A stretch of 64,000 nt of DNA from Sinohyriopsis cumingii. Lineage: Eukaryota; Mollusca; Bivalvia; Unionida; Unionidae. The translations under genes and the position numbers were made by a program. The notes under the pieces are model-generated. The model was not told the DNA's origin. It ran no database searches and saw nothing but the letters and a program-made list of their open reading frames with translations. The stretch spans positions 140,057,751 through 140,121,750 of the forward strand of contig CM068827.1 of the NCBI GenBank assembly GCA_028554795.2, read 5' to 3'. Of this stretch, positions 12,901-26,900 are shown piece by piece. The first letter of the stretch is position 1. Each line of letters starts with the position of its first letter.

Positions 12901-14908
12901 ACTAGTGAATATTCATTGGCAATAATAATTCTAATACAAAGCATTGTTTACACTAGCACTAGTAAATATTCATCAGTATTAATCACTTTCATCCAATATT
13001 AATCATGCTGGTACAAAGCATTTTTTACAGGACATGCATTGAAACAGACCAGATTATACAAGCCAGTGTATTTGCATCTTGTTGTGAACATCCAATCCAC
13101 AGTTGTATTTAAAAGCAGAAACAATGATTTAATTAAAGCAACCTCATTTAGAGTGATCACACAAACTGATTTACTTTAATCCTTGGAGTTGGAACTATCC
13201 AGGTTTTGCTTTAATTGTAGTTTAAAACTCATCGTCTACTTGATTTTATCCAACCTTTGCCTAACTATTTGACATTATTTATTGAAAAAGTTCATTTTCT
13301 TATGAAACTGAAAATAGATACCTTTCTGTTAGACTCCTTAGCTTTTGACATCTTCAAAAGGCCTTCAACAAAGTAATTACATCAGGACTGCAGTCACATG
13401 ATCAACTTAAGTGTTGATCACTTGACAGAATTCTTCTGTACAAAGGTGGGCATTCCAGTCTGGAATCATGGTTCAATACTGGTTCCTCCTTTATGATTGC
13501 CATAACTTCCCTTGTTTAGCACCTTAAGGAATTATTCTCTCTACCACATACTCTGATGTTATCCCAAGAAAAGGTATGCCCTAATTATTTGCAGTGTTCA
13601 CCAACTGCTGTCAGGGAATCTCTTTTCATGTATAAGTATTCTTTAATTCTCGTTTCAAGGCTGTTTTCTCATCATCTACCATTTTCAGGTGTTGACACAT
13701 CTATTAACATATGCCTTTGACTTATGATATCTAACCATGCTTATATTACAATGGTAGCCTTTCATGGTATTAGTAAGTTTATATGTAACAATAGATGTGA
13801 CAGAAATGACTGAGGGCTGTTCCATTTAAACATACATGGTACCCTGGGAAGGCAGTTTTTAAAAAATGTATCCCAGGGTCCTTTGATTTCACAAAGTTCA
13901 TATTAAAATGATAAGACCATTATAAATTGCATCTATGGGTGAGTACCCCAGATTAAAAGTGCCTTCACTGGGTCCCATGTGTGTTTTAATGGAACAGCCC
14001 TGATCAGGTCTGGACAGATCAGGATATTTCCAGAATTTGGTCATGAGTTTTTCATAAACCCAATTTTTAGCATGCAGATAGGCAAAAACAACTATTAACA
14101 AATTGACATTTTACTAATATTAAAATATGTCAGTCATCTCATTAAACCAGTACTTTCACAGAAACATGTTGCCATTCATACTCTTATTATATGTACCACA
14201 AGTATTTTTGGCATTTCTTAAAAGGTCTTTGCTGGATTATATTGGTGGCAATCATTATCACTGTTGAACTTAACGCTTAGGAGATGATGTAATGTTACTT
14301 GATCCAGGCTTTCTCTGGAGTCAGCCTGAATTTTCCTCAGAATGAGAGATGTCCTTCTTAGTTCTTAGTGTCTGCATTGGAATGTGGCAGTGTCAGTACA
14401 ACTTTCTTTAGTTCACCAAAAGTTTACATTGTTTCCTGCCTGTGGGTAGATTCAGATCCAGAACTGCTCAGATTGATACCGTGTGGGTCTAATGTTGTTT
14501 TAATGTCAGTAAGATTCTTCACATGATGCACAAACATGTGTATTATTCGATCACACTCTTTGTGACTTAAAACCAAATTTGATGATAAATTTATTGTCAT
14601 CATTATCATCACATCACCACTCTTTAATAATGACAATGAAATTCAGAAACTGACTATCACTGACTATTATTATAGATGAAGACAATGATTCCATTCATCC
14701 CTGGCATTACTGATTACAATGGCAGTTAGTGACATGCACTTTAGTCTGGTTTACATTTATATTTAGAAAAGGATTCAGTCAAGATCAGTGGTGATGACAC
14801 CAGTCTTTATGATGAAGTTGTTCGAAGAATTTTCCAGTGCATATTTTACATAAAATTTGTGTTCATGTTCTGCAAATGGTCACTCATGACATTGAGTTTG
14901 TATAATAA

Positions 14909-14941
<33 letters not shown>

Positions 14942-17900
14942 GAATTAAGATTATGATTTCTTATGAACAATCAAATAGCCACTATGTAAGTAGGTTTTGT
15001 GCATTTGCATGTAAACATTTGTCAGGAAACATTATTTTGACTAAATCTGAATAATGTTCTGCTACCAGAAACAGGAGATTATGTTTGGCTGTAAGTTGGT
15101 AAAAGGTGTCTTGGCATGTATAACGTTATCCACATTTTATACAGATTCTGCAAACATGGATTTCAGTCTTGACATATTTATTGTTATGGTTCATTGCTTT
15201 AATGCGATGGGACTGAAGCATGATGCATTATGTAATTCTTTCTACTATAACAGACTTCAAAATCAGAATGCATATTCATATCTGTTTCATCTTGACTGAA
15301 TCTACTGAAATTCCAATTTCCAACCTTCATTGAATTTCTTATGATATTTTGGTTGCTTGGATTTTTGGTGTTTTGGCATTGGTGTGCTTAGACATCTGGA
15401 CATACTTTAAACACCCTAGTCAGATTGACCTAGTTTTATGCCACTTAAGCTCTTGAGTAATCCAACCATAATTGGCTAACATCTTTAATCCCATCGGAAT
15501 TCTGCTCACTCGTAGTATAATCCACCACTACAAATTTCAAGTAATAAAGCCAGCCAACCATGCCAACAGGATCAGAGGGTGAAATTAGCAATTACATTGT
15601 CTTGCTTTGTTTAAGCCATTTTAGTATACTACACTGGAACCAAGATTTGAAGAGAAATAATAGAAGGAAAAAATTTTCAGTAATAATTTTGCATATGCTG
15701 GAGATTTGATGGATGGGAAACACCCCTAAATTTGGGCAAAAAACCTTCAGTGGTGGTGGGTCATATGCATTTATCTCTCTTGGCAGCCAGATTTGGAAAG
15801 AAATTGAACTGCTCTGCTTATTGGCTTGATGATTTCTGGATTCCACTTGGCTCATTTATTTAGATATTTAAACAGTTTCATGGTCAGAGGATTCGCTCTG
15901 TTTTTGATTACAAGAAAATTTATTCTTACAGTCAAATGCTTGGAATTAGGTTTGATCTTAATCCATTTGCGTATGGGTACATATACAAAAATATACATGC
16001 TAGTTCATATCCTTTGACTATCCTCATGATATATTACTTCATTTACTTCTTTCTAATTGAATTACAGTGCTTGACAGTTTGTGCCATGTACAAACTAATC
16101 AGTACGTAATTATTTGGAAATCTGAAAGTTTACTTGCATTTTGTAAAACTTAAAGTTACTTGTTTTAGATTTGTAGTGATAGGATTTAATGCACACCATT
16201 TTTCAATTGGTTAATTTGCAAAGGTTGAGATTTTTGATAAGTCGATTCATTTTGTGAAATCCAAGGAAGAATACCCTCATATCAAGTAAAATAATTATTT
16301 GATTAACTTTTTGCAGGCAATTAAGAACAATTTCCTGGGACCATACTTGCAGAAGAGCAACAAACAGATTGATGAAATAGTTAAAATGGTTCGTGGCCAG
16401 CTTTCCAAAATGGCTCGAATAACATTGGGTGCTCTTATTGTCATTGATGTACATGGTATGTGTATACATACTTTGATTTTACAACTTTCCTAAGTTTCAG
16501 AAATGATAGAGGTGTGTGTTTGTTTCAAAGAAACATTTTTCTGTTACACTATTGATACTTGTAATGAATATAATTATGAAGTCAAAGGCACATTTATGTA
16601 TTTACATACATTTCTTTAGTTTATTCATTTTTTGTGTAGCATGTACAGTCAAATCCCACTATAATATGCTTCCATGACATGAATTCAGATTCATTGTATT
16701 TGTGGTGTGGTTCCCATATTTTCATGTTTTCACTAATTTCTCCTCACTGATTTTTTAAATTACGTCATGGTTTTATTGCAAGTGTTTGATTTTTTAATCT
16801 GGTGAGCTATGTTATATTCTTGAAGAAATAAGTTTATATTTTTTGCTTATTTTTGAAAGACCTCAGCTGAACCTAATTTGTATTGAACCATCGACAGTAA
16901 TGTTAACAATTTTTCTTTGTGTTTGTCTTCAATACACTGTTTAAGTTGTTGTAAATACAGGATAAACAATGGGCCACCAATGCCTTGTTCAATCAATACT
17001 CTCATGCACTAACAATACCATTGTTGAATTAAGATTATCACCCAAATTGATGAAAGAATTTTTCTGCTTAATACAGTAACTGTACATAATTGCAAATCAA
17101 CAAGATCAATCCATTATCAAATGTTTGTTGCATCTGTCTATCTCTGCTTTATATTAATAATGAAATGAAGATGCCCCCACCTTATTTCACATCTGTTAAC
17201 TCCATAAATGTAAATATATTTCCACATTATGTTACTCCTTCAAATCCCCAATGAACTGAGCTCCACTACCTCCTGTATCCTGCCCTCCCAAAGGATGAAA
17301 ATCGTCTTTCCCGTCTATAATATATAAACCAAGATCAGTAACTCTTGCCCATTACCACCTATTGCCACTACATTATTTGTTTATTTAGATCACTATTTAT
17401 GTGAATTTTGTTGCAGTCTTGGACTTATTTAATCGAACCTTGTGCTCCAATATGGTATTGCTGATGCTTGTTAATGTTTCTGTTTTCAAGTTTTGTTCAC
17501 TTATTTGGTAACAAGTGTTGTTTTTTGTGACCCATTCAGATATTGGAGTTGTTAATTTAATATTCTTTTAATTCAGGTTTATTAAACCATTGTGATAAAA
17601 TGTACCAAATGCAAAATGTTCATGCCCATTGAGGACACACTTGATACATGCTTTACTGCACCAAATATGCATTGTCTGGAACATGCACACTCTGGTCAGA
17701 AAATTTGATCAAGTCTTATGGAAGAGTATTTGGAGCAGATAAATCGTTCAAGTCTTGCATCAGGCTATTTGATGTATTGAGTATCCACCCCAAGATGCAA
17801 TCAATTGCAAATTTTGCTGGAGACATTGTTGGTCACACACATATGTACACACACACACACAAACACACAACCACAAAAAATGAAGATATATGATACAAAA

Positions 17901-20900
17901 CTGCTACCGTTACTTCAGTGAAAGTGGAGGGGCAATAGGCTGCAGTTTTGCTTACCTCATATTCTCCTGTGTCCTTTTTAGAGCTACAGATGCATTGCCT
18001 GGTGCAGTAGGCAATAACACAGTTGCTTAATTTGGGGCAGTATCTGCTTGTATGTCCATCTCACACCTGCTTAGATAATTTTGGGGAATATCCTCCTATT
18101 TATTGGAAGCCTAGTGGGTGTAAGACCCACATACATGTCTGAGCATGGCTGTCAAGCCTGTGAGTCTGGGCACATGGGGTTTGACTGGATCTTAATGACC
18201 ACTTCCATCATACCTTAATGCAGATTGATGTCATCCAACCAGCCCATCCAGTCATCTGGTCAACTCTCCTTAATACTCAGTGAATCTAGATTAGTACAGT
18301 GGAACCTATCTTGAAAGACCACCCCTTCTGCCAAAACATAATGGTCTCTCATGACAAGTGGTCTCTCATAGCAGGTCATAATACAATATAATCAACAAAT
18401 CTGTACACAGAGAACCTGGTCTCACAAGACAGGTGGTCTCTCATAGCAGTGGTCTCTCAAGGCAGGTTTTACTGTACCACGTACAGACTTATTGGGTCAA
18501 GGAACATGGACAAATATCCGGATCTTACTGATAGGTCCATCCCCTATTTTACCAATCCTTTTGCTGGTACTGGAATCCACAGTCTCACATTTCTGCTGAC
18601 CATTCATCTGGAAAGCCAGCCATATATACTGGTACAGATCCATCATGTGCATTCGGCTACTCATATGTTTATTGGTATGGTATACATACAGGGAGGAATG
18701 ATGCTAATGCCTCCAGGTTGTTTTACATTGACATGGAAGTAAAGCCTGACAAGTTTAACCTACACAGTGAGTATCAAGATAAAAACATACTCAGATCCAA
18801 CAGGGGAGAGAACTGAGTTTAGCTTTAAGTCTATAGTGGTTTCCTCTTGCTGAATGCCCTTACTACTTATGGTCACTTAGGTCTGCAAGGTCAAGGTCAG
18901 TAGATGAGCAGTCTTGGGAATTAAAGAAATTACAGATCGTCTGTCAAGCGAAATATGCAGTCCAGGAAGTTTGAAGAGTCTCATTGCAGAGTCAGTTGAC
19001 CTAGCCATTTGTCTTGTTGGTTCTGGACTTGCTTGGATTCCTTTCATACCGTGCATCGAGCCTTAGACAGCAATATTGCAGCTGTGAAAATGACGGCTCC
19101 TTTATTCTATAAAATTGACAAAAATGGTATTTAATATTGTAAACATGTCATCAATATTGGGCTTAGCATGATTAGTTATTTTTCAACTTCTGAAAAAGTC
19201 AGATAATAATTATGCCTGGGAGTCAGCATCTTGAAATGCAGAAGTCACATCCGTCACATCATTCTGTACCAAATACTTTGGTTGTCTTTGCCAACTCACA
19301 TTTGGTGCAATCAGATGCATGTGTCACAGATATTAATAGACTGACTCCAAAACTGATGCTTCTGCTGGGGTATATATCATTCCTCAAATCAGACCAAAAC
19401 TGTGTTGAAGAGACATTTTGAGCATGCTGGATGACAGTTTATGCATCGCAGTTAATGTATCATTGAATTTCACATTTATTCTCTTTTTCAGATTCAGTGA
19501 GTCCTCAAAATAGTAAGATTGAGTTATTAAATTCAAATAGTTCTGCAGATGGTTTCTATCCAGAGCAGATTTCTGTAAATGTGCAAACTTCCAATCCTTT
19601 TACCGCCAGATCACTTCAGTATTCTGTTTCCCCTCACATACAACAAAATCAGTCTATTAATCAAGAATCTATTACCCTAACTGGGATTCTCCCACCTGAA
19701 AATGGGCTGACTAAGGAAACCATTTGAACATATGGCTTTTTCACTGCATCACAAAAAGCCTTTCATTTTGTGCCTCCAATCCATGTTTTCACATAGACAA
19801 AATAATATGTATTCAGCATTTTTTCAGTTTTCTGACTTGTCTGAATACTGCACAATGTGTTACAAACATCATGGCACTTTGTTGACCTAACCATTATGTT
19901 ATAGTGGGGTCTGACTTGTCTGAATACTGCATAGTGTTTTACAAACATGATGGCACTTTGTTGACTTTGTTGACCTAACCATTATGTTATAGTGGGATCA
20001 GACATGTCTGAATACTGCACAGTGTGTTACAAACTTCATGGTACTTTGTCTACCCAACCATCATGTTATAGTGGGATTTCACTGTATTTGTTATTTTAGT
20101 GACTCTTTGTAAGGCTGCACAATGTCATCTCAAGAATTTTATTAATTATCATAATTAACAAATTCAAAGTATATATTTTAGTTCCTAACATTCATTTATC
20201 TTTAATAAAATATTCAATGTTTATAGTAAAATGAAGCTTTCTTTTCTATACTTTATTTTAAACATTATTGTGATATTGTCCTGTCATTTAAGCCCGAGAT
20301 GTGGTGAGCAATTTGTTGAAGCAGAAGATTGCCAATCCCATGGACTTCTCCTGGATCAGTCAACTACGTTATTATTTTGAGAATGACACTGTTTTGGTCC
20401 GCATGATTACAACGACAGTGCAGTATGCATATGAATATCTGGGCAATACTGGGAGACTTGTTATCACACCTCTGACTGATAGGTGCTACAGGTCAGGTTT
20501 AGTTTTTTGTCATTGTGTCTCTGACAGGTGCTACAGCTCAATTTTTTGTTATCACACCTCTGACAGACAGGGCAACAGGTCAGCTTTTTGTTATCACACC
20601 TCTGACAGACAGGGCAACAGGTCAGTTTTTTGTTATCACACCTCTGACAGACAGTGCTACAGGTCAGTTTTTTGTTATCACACCTCTGACAGACAGGTGC
20701 TACAGGTCAGTTTTGGCTTGATTGTGGAGTTTGAAAAATTTCTGAAAACATATTTGAAAAGATGTTGCCAGGCTGTGGGATTGTGGGAATATGCCAGAAA
20801 TGATTGAGAGTCTTGTGACTTTTAAAACCCAGTTGGGATCAGAGGGGTATATTGAATTGATCACTTGATCAGGCATATAGGAAACTTCTACAGTGATTAG

Positions 20901-23900
20901 TCTATAACAATGGTTTCTTTGGAAAAGTGGGAAACACAAAAAAGATCCTCTATTCAGAATAATAATTGGAAAGAGGATAAGAAGATAATTTACACCAACA
21001 GAAAAAAGCCCAGAAAGTGATGCAGAATTTGGCCAACATCTTGGCATGTATAATGAAGCTAATAGCTTTGAAAATTCCCACCACCACCACCACCACCATT
21101 TCCCCACCTCCTTTGCCTGATTCTCTCACCATCTGATCTATAGGTACATGTGACGAACCTATAAGAAAATTTCTGGCAGCATCTCTGCTTGTTTTCAAAA
21201 TTTGTTTGCAAAATGATGAGAATTTAAAATAATTTATTATTCCCCACCACAGCAATATATTGCAGACAACAATGTGCCACTTGCAGTGGCAGATTATGTT
21301 TCAGACCTGCATTTTTGGTACTCGCTTACAGCAATACAAATGCAGAAAGATTATTTTCTGCTGATAAAAATTCAAGATCTTTGGGGAAGTTTGAACAACA
21401 ATACTATCCAGTCTCGAATGAGTGCAGACACAATAATAAATAACACTTACATTACCTTTAAACCCTCTGAAGAATTATTAACAGTAACAAAGACTGCATT
21501 AAGTTGTGATTGTATTCCGCTGTCTGTTTGATTTTAAAGACAGAAACTGTATTTTTTTTAATGTCTTTGTCGTTGTGATTATATGAGTGGGTGCATGTAT
21601 ATGTGAGTTGTTGATAGTTGACAGTGCTAAGTCTACCAACAATTTTATTTTGATGAGTATACTAAATGCTGCAGAGAAGAAAGATATGTTATTGTTTTTT
21701 ATTCAAATTTCTATAGGTTTACATGTGGAGAAAACTTACTTGTAATACTTGGGACCTCAAAACACAAAAAAAAACAGTACTGTCATGAAGGTTGGTCATG
21801 TATGCTATTCTTTATTGAAGATATGCACATTATTGTGTATGAAAATAAATTAATACTTCTGAAGTAATCAAAGGCACTTTTTGTAGTTGGTAATTATATA
21901 CTAGACTAGATATTATAAGAACGCTGACATTAATCACAGGTAAGCAATTACACCTGGGGTTTTCTTTGCACCATTTGTTTTTTCAGGCAGTTGATTTAGA
22001 AAATTATAAGAACGTATAGAGTCTGTAAGCAAAACATTGTGTAATTTGGGTAATTTACTTGTGTTTCTTCAATTTCATGCAGAACTTTAATGGGAGCACT
22101 TTTGTTGAATTTGGGTGGTGCTCCAGAAGGTCCTGCAGGAACAGGGAAAACAGAAACATCCAAAGATCTGGCTAAAGCTGTGGCAAAACAGGTAAAATTA
22201 ATGCTCCATCAGTGTTACTTCATCAGATAACGAATATTTTACATCATATATTCGACTAGACAGCGATATCTTACTGATAAGGTTTATAATGAAGTAATTA
22301 ACCAAAACATTTATGGTAACAGAACTATAGTATTAGCACATGCTACCATCTGTTTGTACTTCCCTACTGATTTTAAAAACAAAAAACATCAAGGATATAA
22401 AAGATAAACAAGTCTTAGTCAATTCATTAACTGATTTGTAATTTCTAACCTGATTGGTGCCAAAGTGTCCCTAACACTGTTGAATTATTGTCATTTTAAT
22501 GCAAATGGAAGCTCCTGATGTAAACAAGCAAACTCAAGCAAGCATTTCCGGTTTCTAGAATAGTTTCTTTCAGTAAAAACTGTATCCTGTATTCCAACAT
22601 TTGCAATGTCTAGTTTTAATATTTCTAAAACAAATTGTGCAAGGAAATAGGAGGATCTCTTGTATACATGTATTCAAAGAGATATTAATCCAGAATTTAC
22701 AGAATGATTGCAATTTTCGAAGATGGTCAGCAATAGTCACATCTTTTGCTTGAAAGTATAGACTTGCCCAGACAAATATGGTGACAGTGTTGCTAAAGAA
22801 ACTCCTGTTCGATTCTAAACATAATTACAGTTTGACAGTGTTTGGGACCCCCTGGTGACAATCAGGTTAGAACTTATAAATCAGTGAATGAAATGACTAC
22901 GTTTTGTGCATTATTTATAACCCTCACTTTTTTTAATTGGTTGGGGTAAAAGCAAATGGGTTGGTCTGGGAATACTATGCATGAAAGCTGTCTGCTTATT
23001 TGCATGCCAGTCCTGTAGAGAATGTAAATTCTTAGCTTTAGTTGAGTTCGATTTATTCCAGCATGAATTATCATACTTCATCTCAGTTACACAGCTTTTA
23101 TCTCGGAGTCACATTTGCATTTACATTTGGATTAATTTTGTCTCACAGCCATCCAATGAAAAAAGTAAAGTAAACTTAAATTTAAGATAAATAGATTCTG
23201 ACTTATAAATTGAATAAAGCTTTTTTCAAAACTTGTGTTTAATGGAATTTGACTAATTAAATTGCACTAAATTCTTTCCATGTATAAAATTGAATTACAC
23301 TGATACTTGAACAGATGTAAGTTAAACAAGACATAACACTGTTTGCTGGCATACAGTGAACATTGTTGACCTGGCTAGACACATTTATTGCTACCTCTCT
23401 CATGGAGAAACCAGGAATCCAGAACAATTAATCATTTGAGAAAATAATTTTGGAAATGTTTCCTGAAGTTTAACATTATGGACTTATTTTGTTAACATTT
23501 TACTTTTTTATTGCTATTTTATGAGTAACTTTGTATAGCCTCACTGCATACAAAGTTTACCTTCTTCAGCATTGTATTGTAAATCCTGTATGCTTTTATA
23601 AAATGTGTTCTTTAATTGATATACTAACAACATTTGAAGACATTAAACATTTATTCTCTAATTTCATATGTTGCAGTTTCATTTTAGGATAGATACAAGT
23701 TGTTGTTATTTAATTGTAAAGTGTTTAGTTACTGTTACTCATTAGCTCTCTTTATGTAACATGTAAAGCAATGAGATAATTATACTATGTTACTCATTAG
23801 CTCTCTCTCTCTATGTAACATTTAAAGCAATGAGATAATTATACTATGTTACTCATTAGTTCTCTCTATGTAACATGGAAAGCAATGAGATAATTATACT

Positions 23901-26900
23901 ATGTTAGTCATTAGTTCCCTCTGTGTAACATGGAAATCAATGAGATAATTATACTATGTTACTCATTAACTCTCTCTATGTAACATGGAAAGCAATGAGA
24001 TAATTATACTATGTTACTCATTAACTCTCTCTATGTAACATGTAAAGCAGTGAGATAATTATACTATGTTACTCATTAACTCTATGTAACATGTAAAGCA
24101 ATGAGATAATTATACTATGTTACTCATTAGATCTCTCTATGTAACATGGAAAGCAATGAGATAATTATACTGTGAGTCTGAGACCTTAAATACTTAAGAC
24201 AAAATTAGTTCATATTTACAATATTTTTTATTCTCCTTGAAATAGAAGAAAAATAGTCCATAAAGGGACTACAGCTACAGGGAACTCAGCTATAGTATGC
24301 TTTATCATAACATGAATTCAGATATAATGCTTCTTTACAGCATCAATTTGGATATAACACACATTGCTGTAGTGTGCTTCATTGCAGCATGAATTCAGAT
24401 ATGATGCACATTCCTGTAGTGTGCTTCATTGCAGCATGAATTCAGACATAATGCACATTGCTGTAGTGTGCTTCTTTACAGCATCAATTTGGATATAACA
24501 CACATTGCTGTAGTGTGCTTTATCATAACATGAATTCAGATATAATGCACATTGCTGTAGTGTGCTTCATTGCAGCATGAATTCAGATATGATGCACATT
24601 GCTGTAGTGTGCTTCATTGCAGCATGAATTCAGATATGATGCACACTGCTGTAGTGTGCTTTTTTACAGCATGGATTCAGATATGATGCACATTGATGTA
24701 GTGTGCTTCTTTACAGCATGAATTCAGATATGATGCATATTGCTGTAGTGTGCTTCTTTACAGCATGGATTCAGATCTGATGCACATTGCTGTAGTGTGC
24801 TTCATTGCAGCATGAATTCAGATATAATGCACATTGCTGTAGTGTGCTTCTTTACACCATGAATTCAGATATGATGCACATTGTTGTAGTGTGCTTCTTT
24901 ACAGCATGGATTCCAATATGATGCACATTGCTGTTGTGTGCTTCATTGCAGCATGAATTCAGATATGCACATTGCTATAGTGTGCTTCTTTACAGCATGA
25001 ATTCAGATATGATGCACATTGCTGTAGTGTGCTTCATTGCAGCATGAATTCAGATGTAATGCACATTGCTGTAGTGTGCTTCATTGCAGCATGAATTCAT
25101 TGCTGTAGTGTGCTTCATAGCAGCTTGAATTCAGATATAATGCACATTGCTGTAGTGTGCTTCTTTACAGCATGAATTCAGATATGATGTACATTGCTGT
25201 AGTGTGCTTCTTTACAGCATGAATTCAGATATGATGAACATTGCTGTAGTGTGCTTCACTGCAGCATGAATTCAGATGTAATGCACATTGCTGTAGTGTG
25301 CTTCTTTACAGCATGAATTCAGATCTGATGCACATTGCTGTAGTGTGCTTCAATGCAGCATGAATTCAGATATGATGAACATTGCTGGAGTATGCTTCAT
25401 TGCAACATGAATTCAGATATAATGCACATTGCTGTAGTGTGCTTCTTTACAGAATGGATTTGGATATAATGCACATTGCTGTAGTGTGCTTCTTTGCAGC
25501 ATGAATTAGATATAATGCATATTGCTGTAGTGTGTTTCATTGCAGCATGAATTCAGATATGATGCACATTGCTGTAGTGTGCTTCTTTACAGCATGGATT
25601 CAGATATAATGCACATTGCTGTAGTGTGCTTCATTGCACATTAATTCAGATATGATGAACATTGCTGTAGTGTGCTTCATTGCAGCATGAACTCAGATAT
25701 GATGAACATTGCTGTTGTGTGCTTCATTGCAGCATGAATTCAGATGTAATGCACATTGCTGTAATGTGCTTCTTTACAGCATGGATTCAGATGTAATGCA
25801 CATTGCTGTAGTGTGCTTCATTGCTGCATGAATTCATTGCTGTAGTGTGCTTCTTTACAGCATGGATTTGGATATGATGCACATTGCTGTAGTGTACTTC
25901 GATGATTTAGATACATCATATATAACATATAACAAATAGCCATAACTATAGTACTACATGATGTTTAAATATCCAGACTGTATTTTAACATGTATGTTTT
26001 GTAGTGTGTGGTATTCAACTGTTCAGATGGACTGGATTACAAGGCCATGGGAAAATTCTTCAAGGGCTTGGCACAGTCTGGGGCTTGGGCATGCTTTGAT
26101 GAGTTCAACAGAATTGAATTGGAGGTCAGTAGGAGTTATGTTTCTGTACATTGTAATGTTTTGCATTTAAATAATTCGTACAAAATGGTAATCAAGACAA
26201 AATATACAAATATCTTGTGTATGATCAGCCTAAGTGTAAAGTTATGTCACATAGTCTGTTTTTGACAAATAAATTCCTAAAGGTGCTAGCTCATAAACTT
26301 GGACCCTGTAAAAAACCACTGTACATTGGTAGTGATAAATTACAATGAATTTGGAGTTGCACTAGTTATTTTTTTAGGTAGCCTTATGATATGCCTACTA
26401 TGAAACTAAGCTTTGAAAGTCTCTGAATATTTTGGCTGATTGGGATGGTAATTTCTTAATATGGGGAGTTTTTAATACCCGTCTGTAGATCATAAATGAT
26501 TATTCTATTAAGCGGCCAAAGCTTGTTGCATTGGTTTTATTTAACTATTGAGACCATGAGAATATGTATCATTGTTCCATCTAAAAAATGAATTTTATTG
26601 CTTAAAAATTACATATTGTACTGTAAGGTAATATTACAGTAAATTAAAGAGGTGTATACCTGATAGAGGATGCTAATCAGTTTGATTGAATTATTTCCCC
26701 TTTCCATCCAACTTTCTGTCCATGTTTGTCCAAACAATGTTTCTGTGCACCTGTACAAAAATAACTTTCCCAATACAAAACAACTTTCCAGATGCAAAGC
26801 AGTTCTGTATCATCTTTATAAAAGTTTGAAATCTCTTTGTAGATATTGTAGGTATGCAATGATTGGTTGAGCAATATTATAATACAGTATGCAATGTAAT

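Larger units (their letters stand above)
11600..16316 (+). other. Intron 5
   Basis: A 4.7-kb phase 0 intron. It holds the 57-bp satellite, a Harbinger-like MITE and an ATT microsatellite. The stretches 13011-13813, 14001-14913 and 14943-16316 show no recognised feature beyond AT-rich sequence. Confidence 0.9.
16456..20292 (+). other. Intron 6
   Basis: A 3.8-kb phase 1 intron. It holds fragments of dispersed repeats (16640, 18296), an unidentified higher-GC block (about 17980-18760), a candidate alternative terminal exon (19492-19727) and a three-copy tandem repeat (19834-20085). 16720-17830 has no recognised feature apart from AT-rich DNA. Confidence 0.88.
22192..26004 (+). other. Intron 8
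   Basis: A 3.8-kb phase 0 intron whose second half is filled by two tandem arrays. 22192-23737 shows no recognised element, only AT-rich DNA with small chance ORFs. Confidence 0.9.

Noticed and set aside
11833-13002. Two long plus-strand ORFs (135 and 218 codons) as a repeat-protein gene
   Set aside because: They are translations of the 57-bp minisatellite inside intron 5. The period is a multiple of three, so the frame stays open without selection.
20515-20721. Separate 68-codon ORF repeating FVITPLTDR
   Set aside because: It is the exon 7 end copied in a shifted frame, part of the junction array and not an independent gene.
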